A DNA stretch of 64,000 nt from contig NZ_CP065360.1 in NCBI RefSeq assembly GCF_019904295.1, positions 124,001 through 188,000 on the forward strand, written 5' to 3'. This DNA comes from Ruegeria sp. SCSIO 43209. Lineage in GTDB: Bacteria > Pseudomonadota > Alphaproteobacteria > Rhodobacterales > Rhodobacteraceae. Shown here piece by piece: positions 17,522-26,041 of this stretch. The stretch's first letter is position 1, and each line of letters opens with the position of its first letter. The notes under the pieces were generated by a model, which was not told where the DNA came from, ran no database searches, and saw nothing but the letters and a program-made list of their open reading frames with translations. The position numbers and the translations under genes were made by a program.

Positions 17522-17546
17522 TATTATTCACACATTCAAAATAATA
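17522..17546. promoter_or_regulatory. Putative SoxR operator in the soxV-soxS gap
   Basis: The AT-rich divergent gap holds the inverted repeat TATTATT-N11-AATAATA. The spacer carries CACATTCA, whose complement overlaps AATGTGTGAAT, also found before soxB. A single site between divergent soxV and soxS could control both directions. The assignment to SoxR rests on position and on the known SoxR site in this gap in related sox loci. Confidence 0.6.
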
Positions 17547-17579
17547 AAAATATGTCGCTGCGGTCAATCGGAGCTTGAG

Positions 17580-17954
17580 ATGCGTCACCTACTTCTGCTT
17601 TTGCTTGCGATCACGTTGCTTGTTTCTCCTGTGGTTTTACGGGCAGAAATGACGCTTTTGATGGCCGAGGAAGATGGGTGTATGTGGTGCGCACGTTGGG
17701 ACGCCGAAATCTCGGAGATTTACCCCAAGACACCAGAAGGACATGCCGCTCCACTTCAGCGCATCGATCTCCACGCGGCTATGCCTGACGGCGTCGCATT
17801 GGAGCGCCCTCTCTACTACTCGCCAACCTTTGTTCTGTTGGACAATGGCCAAGAGGTCGGCCGGATCGAAGGCTATCCCGGCGAAGATTTTTTCTGGGGG
17901 TTGCTGGGCGTTTTGCTGCGTGACGCGGGGATATCGATTGAGACCTCTGGATAA
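17580..17954 (+). CDS. soxS: SoxS, periplasmic thioredoxin-like protein
   Basis: This 124-aa thioredoxin-fold protein has a signal peptide (cleavage near LRA, about residue 21) and the redox motif GCMWCARWD (CxxC, residues 34-37). It also has the cis-Pro segment YSPTFVLLDNG. SoxS in Paracoccus is needed for sox gene expression and for reactivating SoxYZ by reducing its persulfidated or disulfide form. It is divergent from soxV and is followed by soxR 58 bp downstream on the same strand. Confidence 0.9.
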   Translation: MRHLLLLLLAITLLVSPVVLRAEMTLLMAEEDGCMWCARWDAEISEIYPKTPEGHAAPLQRIDLHAAMPDGVALERPLYYSPTFVLLDNGQEVGRIEGYPGEDFFWGLLGVLLRDAGISIETSG

Positions 17955-18012
17955 TCTGCGGCGCATTACATAAACTGTTATGAATGCGTGAAGCCAAGAA
18001 AGCGAGGCAATC

Positions 18013-18363
18013 TTGTTGGACAAACCATCGAAACTGCCAGTGTTCACAAAGGACATGTGCGCAGAAGACCTGGACAGAATGATGGAGAATGCTCAGACGG
18101 CGTCGAGTTTCCTCAAGGCAATTAGCCATGAAGGGCGCCTTATGATCTTATGCTACCTGTCCTCGGGTGAAAAATCTGTCACGCAGATGGAAGAAATGCT
18201 CTCGGCACGCCAGGCCGCCGTTTCTCAGCAACTGTCCCGCTTACGCTTTGAGGGCTTGGTCAAAACACGACGCGAGGGGAAAACGATCTACTACAGATTG
18301 GCGGATGATCGATCGACACAGATCCTGGAAGTCGTTTACGATCTATTCTGCAGGGAGAAGTAG
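18013..18363 (+). CDS. soxR: SoxR, ArsR-family persulfide-responsive repressor
   Basis: This 116-aa winged-helix regulator of the ArsR/SmtB fold has HTH region MEEMLSARQAAVSQQLSRLR. Two cysteines, C47 (in MILCYLSSGE) and C113 (in DLFCREK), are 66 residues apart, the same spacing as in persulfide-sensing SoxR/SqrR/BigR proteins that release DNA when the pair is bridged by sulfur. TTG 18013 is used as start; the ATG at 18055 would drop only 14 residues and leave both cysteines. It lies after soxS and 41 bp before soxT, and is expected to repress the sox promoters until thiosulfate or persulfide appears. Confidence 0.9.
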   Translation: MLDKPSKLPVFTKDMCAEDLDRMMENAQTASSFLKAISHEGRLMILCYLSSGEKSVTQMEEMLSARQAAVSQQLSRLRFEGLVKTRREGKTIYYRLADDRSTQILEVVYDLFCREK

Positions 18364-18404
18364 AAGCCGCCAAAATACCCGCCAGCTTTGGGAGGAGACT
18401 GGCA

Positions 18405-19466
18405 ATGTTTGAAGCATTGGGAGACGCCAACACCGTCGCCCTGATCGGTTTGATCGGTGGTATTGTGTTGGGCTTGGCCGCACGCATTGGCCGTTTTTGC
18501 ACGTTGGGTGCAATCGAGGACTACCTTTACGCAGATGATGACCGGCGGCTGCGCATGTGGGCAATTGCGATCGGCGTAGCAATTGTCGGCAGCCACTCAG
18601 CCATGGCTTTAGGGTGGCTGGACCCTGTTGGAACAAGGTATCTTGCACAGACCTGGAACCCACTTGGGTCGATCGTGGGTGGTCTCATGTTCGGTTACGG
18701 AATGGCCATCAGCGGAAACTGTGGCTATGGCGCGCTGGCAAGGCTTGGAGGCGGCGACCTTCGATCATTCGTCATCGTTTTGATTATGGGTCTGTCTGCT
18801 TACGTTGTCATGTCCGGGCCCCTTGCATATTTGCGCGTTTGGGTCTTCCCCGAGGAAATGGATCTTGAAGGCCCCCAGAGCATTAGCTTCCTTGCCGAAC
18901 AACTGACCTCTATCCCAGCTTGGCTCATTGGCGCGGTCATCGGCGTTGCATTGGTGATTTTCGCCTTGGCAAACCAGCGTTTCCGCCGAACTCCCGCACA
19001 GGTGTTCTGGGGATCTGTAGTTGGACTGGCGATCGTATCTGGGTGGCTCGGCACAAATTGGGTGGCGACGCACGGTTTCGATGGTGAGCCAGTTCAAACC
19101 CATACCTTCGCTGCACCCCTTGGCGACACAATATTCTACCTTATGACAGCCTCCGGAAACACTTTGTCCTTTGCGGTCGGATCAGTCTCCGGCGTCCTCA
19201 TTGGTGCATTTTTGGGGTCCTGGTCCAAAGGTCATTTCCGATGGGAAGCATGCGAGGATCCACGTGAACTAAAGCGTCAAATGCTCGGTGCGGCGATTAT
19301 GGGGCCAGGTGCGATCATCGCGGTCGGTTGCAGCGTCGGACAAGGTATATCTGCCTTCTCACTTTTGGCCTACAGCGCGCCTGTAACATTCGCTGCCATC
19401 TTCGCCGGTGCGGCGCTTGGCTTGAAACAACTCGTGTCCGGACTGTCCTTCACAACTGAGCATTGA
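18405..19466 (+). CDS. soxT: SoxT-type YeeE/YedE transporter
   Basis: This 353-aa polytopic protein has two YeeE/YedE repeats; the conserved Cys motifs are SGNCGYGALARLGGGD in the first half and AVGCSVGQGISAFS in the second. Nine or so membrane helices are apparent. It follows soxR by 41 bp, the position where soxT is found in several alphaproteobacterial sox loci. A sulfur-compound importer or signal transporter for SoxR induction has been proposed for SoxT; substrate and direction here are inferred. It is similar in size and layout to the YeeE protein at 4577-5635 at the other end of the locus. Confidence 0.85.
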   Translation: MFEALGDANTVALIGLIGGIVLGLAARIGRFCTLGAIEDYLYADDDRRLRMWAIAIGVAIVGSHSAMALGWLDPVGTRYLAQTWNPLGSIVGGLMFGYGMAISGNCGYGALARLGGGDLRSFVIVLIMGLSAYVVMSGPLAYLRVWVFPEEMDLEGPQSISFLAEQLTSIPAWLIGAVIGVALVIFALANQRFRRTPAQVFWGSVVGLAIVSGWLGTNWVATHGFDGEPVQTHTFAAPLGDTIFYLMTASGNTLSFAVGSVSGVLIGAFLGSWSKGHFRWEACEDPRELKRQMLGAAIMGPGAIIAVGCSVGQGISAFSLLAYSAPVTFAAIFAGAALGLKQLVSGLSFTTEH

Positions 19467-19634
19467 GGTCGCAGTTCAAACAAGTCTTCACGTGTGGAGG
19501 ACGATTTAGGTGGTTCTCTTTTGATCAGAATCCGATCGCCTTTGATGGCGCACGTGGGCTCGTGGCGTTCATTCAACAAATGAGCTCATACGTTCGCTAT
19601 GCGAACCAAAGCGCTCGTTCAGGTTACTTTAAAA

Positions 19635-19660
19635 AACCAAACTGATCTTGGTCACTCGCT
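19635..19660 (-). terminator. Weak terminator after the SulP gene
   Basis: Immediately after the SulP stop, reading minus, a short stem ACCAA...TTGGT is followed by TTTTTT. The stem is only 5 bp, so efficiency is uncertain. The remaining gap back to 19467 shows no gene. Confidence 0.35.
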
Positions 19661-21370
19661 CGCTTTTGCAATGAGCATTGTCCACGCATCGTATTGGGAC
19701 AAGAAAACCCTGCCGTTCAGACCGTCGACAATATGAGATCGTTTGAGTCTGTCCATAACAGGACCCTTAACTTCGGACAGATGCAGGCCAACGCCAAGCT
19801 CTTTAAGGCGGTGATTGATTGCCTCGAGAGTTTCCAGCGCTGAGTAGTCCACTTCGTTAACGGCAGAGAACATCAAAACAACATGTTTGACCTTCGTCCG
19901 CTCGGCAAGGCGACTGAAGATCAGTTCTTCCAGAAAGCCGGCGTTTACAAAGTAAAGGCTCTCGTCGATGCGCAACGTCAACACCGTAGGTGCGGTTTCA
20001 ACATCGTGGCGCAGGACATTTCGAAAGTGCTCTGTCCCGGGCACACGGCCCACTTCCGCAACATGCGGTCGAGACGTCTTGTACAAATGCAAAAGTATTG
20101 AAATAGCCACTCCAGACGCGACGCCGACTTCGACACCCAGCCCGAGCGTCAACAAAACTGTTGCAGATACCGCGATGAAGTCTGCACGGGAATAGTCCCA
20201 TGTTCTGCGCAATATTGAAAAATCCACAAGGCTCAGAACTGCCACAATGATTGTGGCGGCCAACGTAGCGTTTGGCAGGAAGTACACCAATGGTGTCAAC
20301 GCCAAGGCGGCGATCGCGAGGCCAAGCGCAGTATAGGCGCCAGCAGCAGGAGTTTCAGCGCCGGCATCGAAATTGACGACTGATCGCGCAAATCCCCCCG
20401 TGACCGGGTAGCCTCCTGTGAACGCTGCGCCGATATTGGCTGCGCCCAGTCCAATGAGTTCCTGGTCCGGATCGATCCGTTGACGTTTCTTGGCAGCCAA
20501 AGTTTGCGCGACTGAGACTGACTCGACAAAGCCAATCACTGAAATCAGAATCGCCTGAACCAACAGCGCTGCAAGCAAATCGGGCGCAAATCCTGGCAAA
20601 GTAAGCGGCGGCAGGCTTTGCGGGACTTCCCCAACGATTTCCACACCCATTTCGACAAGATCCAATGCCCAAACCGCAACCGTAGTAGCAACTACGGCGG
20701 CAACAGGTCCCGCCTTCGTTAGAATATCGGCAAGCGCCACCGGAGCACCCAGCCTCAATAATTCGGGTTTTAACCATCGGCGGGCCCAAAAAAGGAAGGC
20801 CGTCGCACTGAGGCCGATAACGAGCGTAACCCAATTCACCTCATGCAAATGCGCAGCAATCGATGCGAGGATCTCGAGCAATGTATGTCCGCGAGCATTC
20901 ACACCCAAAATGTGCTTAAGTTGGCTCGCGGCGATCAAGATCCCAGATGCAGTGATAAACCCCGCAATCACCGGGTGGCTCAAAAAATTAGCCAGGAAGC
21001 CCAGCCGCAAGAACCCCAAAAGCAACAGGAAACTGCCAGAAAGAAATGCGAGGGTCAGTGCCGCAATCGCGTAGCCTGCCGTGCCTTGTTCAGCAACCTG
21101 ACCGACCGCTGACGCTGTTAGCAGTGAGACAACGGCAACCGGGCCAACGGCTAACGCGCGACTGGTTCCAAATATTGCGTAAAGAAGAATTGGCGCGATG
21201 GACGCGTACAGCCCCGCTTCTGGAGGCAATCCAGCCAGGAGCGCATAGGCCAGGGATTGAGGTATCAGCATGATGGTGACGATCACCGCCGCCATTAGAT
21301 CGTTAGAAAGCTCTGCCCGTCCATAGCTGCGAGCCCAACTCAGAACCGGAAGATATTGCGCCGCCCGCAT
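19652..21370 (-). CDS. SulP-family anion permease with STAS domain
   Basis: This 572-aa inner-membrane transporter of the SLC26/SulP type has about 12 hydrophobic segments in the first ~430 residues. These include the signature region SLAYALLAGLPPEAGLYASI and GAANIGAAFTGGYPVTGGFARS. The C-terminal STAS domain is about residues 445-560 (ILRIDESLYFVNAGFLEEL-like region). Related proteins move sulfate, sulfite or bicarbonate. It ends the Crp-yeeE-yeeE-blh-TIGR01244 gene run, 12 bp after the preceding gene, so export of sulfite or sulfate made from persulfide oxidation is a reasonable inference. Confidence 0.88.
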   Translation of the reverse strand: MRAAQYLPVLSWARSYGRAELSNDLMAAVIVTIMLIPQSLAYALLAGLPPEAGLYASIAPILLYAIFGTSRALAVGPVAVVSLLTASAVGQVAEQGTAGYAIAALTLAFLSGSFLLLLGFLRLGFLANFLSHPVIAGFITASGILIAASQLKHILGVNARGHTLLEILASIAAHLHEVNWVTLVIGLSATAFLFWARRWLKPELLRLGAPVALADILTKAGPVAAVVATTVAVWALDLVEMGVEIVGEVPQSLPPLTLPGFAPDLLAALLVQAILISVIGFVESVSVAQTLAAKKRQRIDPDQELIGLGAANIGAAFTGGYPVTGGFARSVVNFDAGAETPAAGAYTALGLAIAALALTPLVYFLPNATLAATIIVAVLSLVDFSILRRTWDYSRADFIAVSATVLLTLGLGVEVGVASGVAISILLHLYKTSRPHVAEVGRVPGTEHFRNVLRHDVETAPTVLTLRIDESLYFVNAGFLEELIFSRLAERTKVKHVVLMFSAVNEVDYSALETLEAINHRLKELGVGLHLSEVKGPVMDRLKRSHIVDGLNGRVFLSQYDAWTMLIAKASE

Positions 21371-21382
21371 CCTTACTCCCCG

Positions 21383-21721
21383 CTACGCCGCGGTACGTCG
21401 TCGTGCGTGCCACAACGTTGCAGCGCGCTGACCGCTTCGGCAGTAGCCAAGGGCAGGCTCGGGTAGCTCTGCCAACGCCTTAGAAAAAGCAATGTGGTTC
21501 GATTCTGTTGCGCCGGAGGGTTTGACCGGCACATAGCGAGCTTGAAGACCTTGCGCCTTGGCGCATTCTTGGATCTTGCCAAAGGTAGGCTGCCCCTTTT
21601 CTTCGCCGTCAGGGCGCACACAGATTAGAGAGCGAAATCCGAGCGTTTTGACTTCCGCCAAGTCATCGGTCTCCAATTGACCGCAAGTACTGAAGTTGTC
21701 GGAAATTTGGGTGATTTCCAT
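21383..21721 (-). CDS. TIGR01244-family sulfur transferase/phosphatase-like protein
   Basis: This 112-aa protein of the DUF442/TIGR01244 family has a dual-specificity-phosphatase-like fold with the Cys loop GYCRSGQRAATLW near the C-terminus. ATG 21721 (MEITQISDNF) is the family start. In many alphaproteobacteria this domain is fused to or adjacent to the persulfide dioxygenase-like Blh protein, as here (19 bp after it). A rhodanese-like sulfur transfer role has been suggested. It is cytoplasmic, with no signal sequence. Confidence 0.85.
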   Translation of the reverse strand: MEITQISDNFSTCGQLETDDLAEVKTLGFRSLICVRPDGEEKGQPTFGKIQECAKAQGLQARYVPVKPSGATESNHIAFSKALAELPEPALGYCRSGQRAATLWHARRRTAA

Positions 21722-21740
21722 TGCTCTTATCCTTTCAAAA

Positions 21741-22622
21741 TCAGAGTTTGTTGACCGGAACCTTGAGCATGGGGTTGCCGTCCACGTCCGTAGGCACCTC
21801 ACCCGCACGCATATTTACCTGAAGTGATGGGATGATCAGCTTCGGCATTGCCAGCTGAGCATCTCGTTCTTTGCGGAACTTGACGAACTCTTCTTTTGAT
21901 TTGCCACCACCAACGTGGATATTGTGGGCTTTCTCATCACCGACAGTTGTTTCCCAGGCGATTTCTCGCCCGTTTGGTCCGTAGTCATGACACATGAAAA
22001 GTCGTGTTTCGTCCGGCAAGCTCAGGACTTTTTGAATGCTATCGTAAAGCGTTGCTGCATCGCCGCCAGGAAAATCTGCGCGCGCTGATCCCCCATCCGG
22101 CATGAACAAAGTATCGCCCACAAAAGCCGCATCCCCTGCAACATGTACCATGCAAGCCGGCGTATGTCCGGGAGTGTACATTGTGAACACCTGCATATTG
22201 CCAACCATGTACGTATCGCCGTCTTCGAAAAGCTGATCGAACTGGCTGCCATCACGCTGGAACTCGGTACCTTCATTGAAGACCCTCCCAAACGTGTCCT
22301 GCACGATCATGATTTTTGAACCAATGCCGATCTTTCCCCCAAGCTTTTCTTGGATATACGGCGCTGCACTTAAATGATCGGCGTGAACATGGGTCTCAAT
22401 GATCCATTCCAAATTCAGATCTTGGCTTACGATCTGGTGGACGAGCTCGTCTGCGTGATCGTAAGTGATGCGCCCCGCCGCGTAGTCAATGTCCATTACG
22501 CTATCGACAATGGCACATGAGTTCGAGGTTGGATCCTTCACAATATAGCTGATGGTGTTCGTCGCCTCATCGAAGAAGGCCTGAACGTCCGGCTTGATGT
22601 TCATGTTTACGGGATACGTCAT
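21741..22622 (-). CDS. Persulfide dioxygenase-like MBL-fold protein (Blh/ETHE1-like)
   Basis: This 293-aa MBL-fold protein has the motif THVHADHLSAA and further ligands in TPGHTPACMVH, GDTLFMPDGG and MCHDYGPNGRE. These match persulfide dioxygenases and the Blh group, which use iron to oxidise persulfide to sulfite. The real start is ATG 22622 (MTYPVNMNIK); the open frame extending to 22835 overlaps the YeeE gene. The neighbouring sulfurtransferase-like protein and YeeE/SulP transporters support a role in detoxifying sulfide-derived persulfide. No rhodanese domain is fused. Confidence 0.87.
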   Translation of the reverse strand: MTYPVNMNIKPDVQAFFDEATNTISYIVKDPTSNSCAIVDSVMDIDYAAGRITYDHADELVHQIVSQDLNLEWIIETHVHADHLSAAPYIQEKLGGKIGIGSKIMIVQDTFGRVFNEGTEFQRDGSQFDQLFEDGDTYMVGNMQVFTMYTPGHTPACMVHVAGDAAFVGDTLFMPDGGSARADFPGGDAATLYDSIQKVLSLPDETRLFMCHDYGPNGREIAWETTVGDEKAHNIHVGGGKSKEEFVKFRKERDAQLAMPKLIIPSLQVNMRAGEVPTDVDGNPMLKVPVNKL

Positions 22623-22659
22623 CTGATTGTACTCTTGGGAGGTTGAGGGAAGTCGGAGA

Positions 22660-23088
22660 CTACGCCGCCGACCGAACAGGACGCGGGAAAAGGAGCCTGC
22701 GCAGTACAAACCCGGCAAGAACTGCAACCAGAAAGAGAGCGACTTCCCAACGCCCGGTGCCAAGTGCAGGTATAGCAGCGCCGGGGCAGAAGCCTGCAAT
22801 TCCCCAACCGATGCCGAAGAGAGCCGAACCACCAACCAGTCGCTTGTCTACGGCCGTCGCGCTTGGGATCTGAAAACGACCGCCAAAGAGCGGCGTTGTT
22901 TGCCGCCAGGCAAGTCTGTAGCCGAAGAAAGTGACCAGGAGCGCACCGCCCATAACAAAGGCGAGGCTAGGATCCCACGTCCCGGCAATATCGAAGAAAT
23001 TCAAAACTTTGGCCGGATCCATCATGCCCGACATAGCGATACCAACACCAAAGATCAGGCCAGTAAACAAAGCAAAGACAAGTTTCAT
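22660..23088 (-). CDS. YeeE/YedE half-transporter B (DUF6691-like)
   Basis: This membrane protein of about 142 aa has four helices and the motif GIAGFCPGAAIPALG, typical of the second member of paired small YeeE proteins (PmpB-like). ATG 23088 is just after the stop of its partner at 23093; an in-frame ATG at 23109 would overlap the partner by 17 bp and is also possible. It pairs with the gene at 23093-23524 to form a two-subunit version of the full-length YeeE proteins elsewhere in the window. Confidence 0.85.
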   Translation of the reverse strand: MKLVFALFTGLIFGVGIAMSGMMDPAKVLNFFDIAGTWDPSLAFVMGGALLVTFFGYRLAWRQTTPLFGGRFQIPSATAVDKRLVGGSALFGIGWGIAGFCPGAAIPALGTGRWEVALFLVAVLAGFVLRRLLFPRPVRSAA

Positions 23089-23092
23089 TGCA

Positions 23093-23524
23093 TTACACTC
23101 CAAAGACATGACGGATCAGGAAGACTGTGACTGCAGCTGTGACCATGAAGGTCGGCACTGCCACCAAAGAGCGAACAGACAGCCGAGATAGTCCACAAAC
23201 ACCATGCCCTGAAGTGCAGCCAGACCCGAGACTGGCGCCCAGGCCGACGATCACACCGCCGATCACGATCATAGTCGGACTGACAGGTACCGTGAGTTCA
23301 GGCATTGCACCGGTCGCAGCATAGATCAGACCCGGTGCGAGCATCATTCCCGCAACCAAGGCTGTTCGCCAGGCGAATTCCTCGCGGTTTTCTGGGAATG
23401 CCAAACCGGACAAAATGCCCGTCGCACCCATGATGCGTCCCAGTCCGAGCATCAAAAGCACGGATCCAAGTCCAATTGCGAGCCCGCCTCCAAATGAGGC
23501 GATCGGCGTAAACGCGGTTTCCAT
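23093..23524 (-). CDS. YeeE/YedE half-transporter A
   Basis: This 143-aa four-helix membrane protein has the Cys motif GSGCTSGHGVCGLSRLS characteristic of the first member (PmpA-like) of the paired YeeE transporters. It is the first gene after the Crp regulator, separated by an 84-bp gap that carries a GTGAC-AAT-GTCAC palindrome. It is presumed to act with the next gene in moving a small sulfur compound across the inner membrane. Confidence 0.87.
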   Translation of the reverse strand: METAFTPIASFGGGLAIGLGSVLLMLGLGRIMGATGILSGLAFPENREEFAWRTALVAGMMLAPGLIYAATGAMPELTVPVSPTMIVIGGVIVGLGASLGSGCTSGHGVCGLSRLSVRSLVAVPTFMVTAAVTVFLIRHVFGV

Positions 23525-23582
23525 CAGGCGTCTCCGGTTGTTCGTGTTGCAAACTGATTACCCACCGGTACCTTGCTCTTCA

Positions 23583-23595
23583 GTGACAATGTCAC
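23583..23595. promoter_or_regulatory. Palindrome GTGAC-AAT-GTCAC before the yeeE-blh operon
   Basis: A perfect 5-bp inverted repeat with 3-bp centre lies between the Crp-family gene and yeeE A. Its half-site GTGAC resembles the TGTGA core bound by Crp-family helices, but the spacing is shorter than the classic N6. It is a candidate operator for the adjacent regulator. Confidence 0.5.
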
Positions 23596-23608
23596 CTAAC
23601 GCAAAAAC

Positions 23609-24325
23609 TCATGCGCTGTCCGCCAAACGCTCCAATTGAGGTTTGTTTTGGAGGGTGATCCGCCCTCTCGTCTGACGGATAAGTCCGCGCTTTTGAAAAT
23701 CGTTCAGTATGCGTGAAACGACCTCACGCGCTGTCCCTAACTCGTTTGCCAAAGCCTGATGCGTCGCCTGGATTTCGGAGTGACCTTCTCCCAGCGCCAA
23801 AAGGCGCTCTGCCAGTCGAACGTCCATTCTGCCAAAGGCGACATCGTCGACCACGCGCAGAAGATCAATCAACCGTCGAGAATAGGCCGAGAAAACGAAA
23901 CCGCGAAAACTGTCTTCTTCAGCAGCCAGCCGATCAAATGAAGTTTTAGGTAATGTGATAGCCGTAACGTCGGTCTCGGCAATTCCCTCAGCATTATAAG
24001 CTTCCTCGGACAGCATGCAGGCGGTGGTCAGCACGCAGCTCTCTCCAGCCTCAACGCGATACAGCACGATTTCTCGCCCGGCATCAGAGCTTTGGGAAAC
24101 GCGTATGCGGCCGGCATGCAAAAACATCAGACTGTCCGGGATATTGTCGGGTCCAAAAATTTGCTGGCCCTGCTTGTATGAAACCACGCGTGCTTCAAGT
24201 AGAAGCTTATCCCTGACCCGCCGAGGTAGGTTCCTCGTGCCAAGAAAGCTTTCGGTCCAATCTCCGACAGTTGTCTTCAATTTATGTCCTATGCCCTGTG
24301 CGTACGTTTCACTGGTTCCATGCAA
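23609..24325 (-). CDS. Crp/Fnr-family transcription regulator with paired cysteines
   Basis: This regulator of about 238 aa has a cyclic-nucleotide-binding-like beta-roll (about 40-130), a dimer helix, and a C-terminal winged HTH (ATHQALANELGTAREVVSRIL). It lacks the N-terminal Fe-S cysteines of Fnr but has C97 and C103 in GESCVLTTACML within the effector domain, a plausible thiol/persulfide switch. The only nearby starts are non-ATG (TTG 24325), so the N-terminus is uncertain. It heads the yeeE-blh-SulP gene run in the place often taken by the ArsR-type BigR, so control of that run is inferred. Confidence 0.85.
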   Translation of the reverse strand: MHGTSETYAQGIGHKLKTTVGDWTESFLGTRNLPRRVRDKLLLEARVVSYKQGQQIFGPDNIPDSLMFLHAGRIRVSQSSDAGREIVLYRVEAGESCVLTTACMLSEEAYNAEGIAETDVTAITLPKTSFDRLAAEEDSFRGFVFSAYSRRLIDLLRVVDDVAFGRMDVRLAERLLALGEGHSEIQATHQALANELGTAREVVSRILNDFQKRGLIRQTRGRITLQNKPQLERLADSA

Positions 24326-24664
24326 AGATGCGGTGGCACGCGATCTGGATCAATGGCTCTCTTTGCTTTTCAGACTAGCTAGATCCGAGCGTCGCCCGAC
24401 ATTGGCCAGCCCGACTGGCTATTAACGCAGGCCTCAGCTCTTTGGCCGCTTCAGGCTCTTCGCGGCCATCGGCACCCACACAAAATCTGAACTGCAGGAG
24501 ACCTGGAGCGATATCGTTGACAGCCCTTTCCGGACCTACACCCCATAGTCTCCATGCTGCGGCGCGGCCCGTCGAACCCGATGGGGTGGATAGCTCCTGC
24601 TCCAACCGGCGTCGCAATGCGCCATACTGCAGTTGTGTATCACTGCTAGGAAAGGAGCTACCCA
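24326..24664. other. Gap between Crp gene and IS110 transposase
   Basis: This segment of about 340 bp has no convincing gene on either strand. Its right part must contain the left end of the IS110 element and its promoter (GGAAAGGAG ribosome site at about 24650). The exact element boundary cannot be placed because IS110 elements lack conventional terminal repeats. Confidence 0.5.
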
Positions 24665-25684
24665 ATGCAAGTTACAACAGTCGGCATCGATCTGGCCAAA
24701 CATGTTTTTCAAGTCCATGGGATTACTGCGGATGGCACCGTCGTTTTCAATCGAGCGATCCGGCGCGCCCAACTTGTCGCCTTCTTTGATGAACTCGAGC
24801 CATGTTTGGTGGGGATGGAAGCATGCGGGTCCAGTCATCATTGGGCACGAGAACTCTCAAAGCTGGGCCATGATGTTCGGCTGATCCCGGCCAACTACGT
24901 GAAGCCTTATGTGAAACGCGGCAAATCTGACGCGGTTGATGCTGAGGCGGTTTGCGAGGCAGTGACGCGCCCAACAATGCGGTTTGTAGCGCCGAAATCG
25001 GAAGCGCAGCAAGCGGTCCTATTTCTCCATCGTGCTCGCGATCTGATAGTCCGCCAACGGACACAGCTCAGCAATATGTTACGCAGCCTGCTGGTCGAGT
25101 TTGGCATTATCATAGCGCAGGGTACAGGAAGTGCCGTGAAGTATGCCAAGAGCCTTCTGGATGGTGACAAACCAGACCTGCCTGAAATTGCGATGGATGT
25201 TCTCAAGCAGCTGAGTCATCAACTCGTTGCCATGCATCTCCGCCTCCGTTGGTACGAGGTGCGCATGCGCCTGCATTCGAAACTGGACAAGCGCGTGATG
25301 TTGCTGCGCACGATCCCAGGAATTGGACCCGTGACAGCATCGGCAATTGTTGCAACCGTCGGTGACGCGAAGCAGTTCAAGAACGGCAGACAGTTTGCAG
25401 CCTGGCTTGGCCTGACGCCGCTCAACCGATCCAGTGGTGGTAAGGAACGATTGGGGCGGATCACGAAGATGGGCGACCGATATATCCGGCGCCTCTTGGT
25501 GACCGGTATGACGGCGCGATTGCGGCAAATGAAGGTGAACCCCGACCGTGTCGATCCATGGGCCATAGACCTGCTCGCCCGCAAGCCTCCCCGTTTGGCG
25601 ACAATCGCCATGGCCAATAAGACAGCGCGGATCGTCTGGGCTGTGCTGACCAAGAGCGAATACTACCGTCCCCACCCGATCTAA
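24665..25684 (+). CDS. IS110-family (IS1111 group) transposase
   Basis: This 339-aa DEDD transposase has an N-terminal RuvC-like domain (VGIDLAKHVFQVHG with the first Asp, LVGMEACGSSHHWA with Glu, KSDAVDAEAVCEA with the later Asp pair). The C-terminal transposase_20 domain has the HhH-like LLRTIPGIGPVTASAIVATVGD and the serine region GLTPLNRSSGGKERLG. It is full length with a good ribosome site (AAAGGAGC). IS110 elements move through circular intermediates guided by an RNA encoded in the element's noncoding end. It separates the second sulfur module from the genes downstream. Confidence 0.94.
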   Translation: MQVTTVGIDLAKHVFQVHGITADGTVVFNRAIRRAQLVAFFDELEPCLVGMEACGSSHHWARELSKLGHDVRLIPANYVKPYVKRGKSDAVDAEAVCEAVTRPTMRFVAPKSEAQQAVLFLHRARDLIVRQRTQLSNMLRSLLVEFGIIIAQGTGSAVKYAKSLLDGDKPDLPEIAMDVLKQLSHQLVAMHLRLRWYEVRMRLHSKLDKRVMLLRTIPGIGPVTASAIVATVGDAKQFKNGRQFAAWLGLTPLNRSSGGKERLGRITKMGDRYIRRLLVTGMTARLRQMKVNPDRVDPWAIDLLARKPPRLATIAMANKTARIVWAVLTKSEYYRPHPI

Positions 25685-26041
25685 GAGAACAAGAAGGGAA
25701 TACTCGAGACAGCAAGACCCTTGAAATGATGGAGAACAGTCAGCCCGCCAGCCAAGACACCCCGTCGAACGGCAAGGACACTAGTTGTCCGCAATACCCG
25801 TATGGGACTTGGTCGCGGAAACCATCAAGGCCAGCAGCCGCGTGTGCTGCACAAACAGGCCGGACACACGTCTGCTTCTGACCAGTGCGAAATTACTTTC
25901 AAAAAATGTCTTGCTATGCGGGAGCTATCTACACATGCCGTTCCCTGCGAGCGCAAAATCAAAGGCTGCCTGAATTCGCAAAATGCGGGACGAAGTTCGA
26001 ATTCGCCACACAAGTACTAATGAATGCTTTTGGTTGTCGTA
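25685..26041. other. Noncoding stretch after the IS110 transposase
   Basis: About 360 bp without a supported gene. The left part probably includes the right noncoding end of the IS110 element; the rest is low-complexity intergenic DNA up to the stop of the His-rich protein. No tRNA, terminator or inverted repeat of note was seen. Confidence 0.5.

Noticed and set aside
22623..22835. Upstream extension of the persulfide dioxygenase-like gene
   Set aside because: It overlaps the YeeE coding region; ATG 22622 starts the conserved protein.
24567..25775. Short repeated word CCCGTCGAAC on either side of the IS110 transposase
   Set aside because: Ten bases with no shared flanks are not enough to define element ends or a target duplication.
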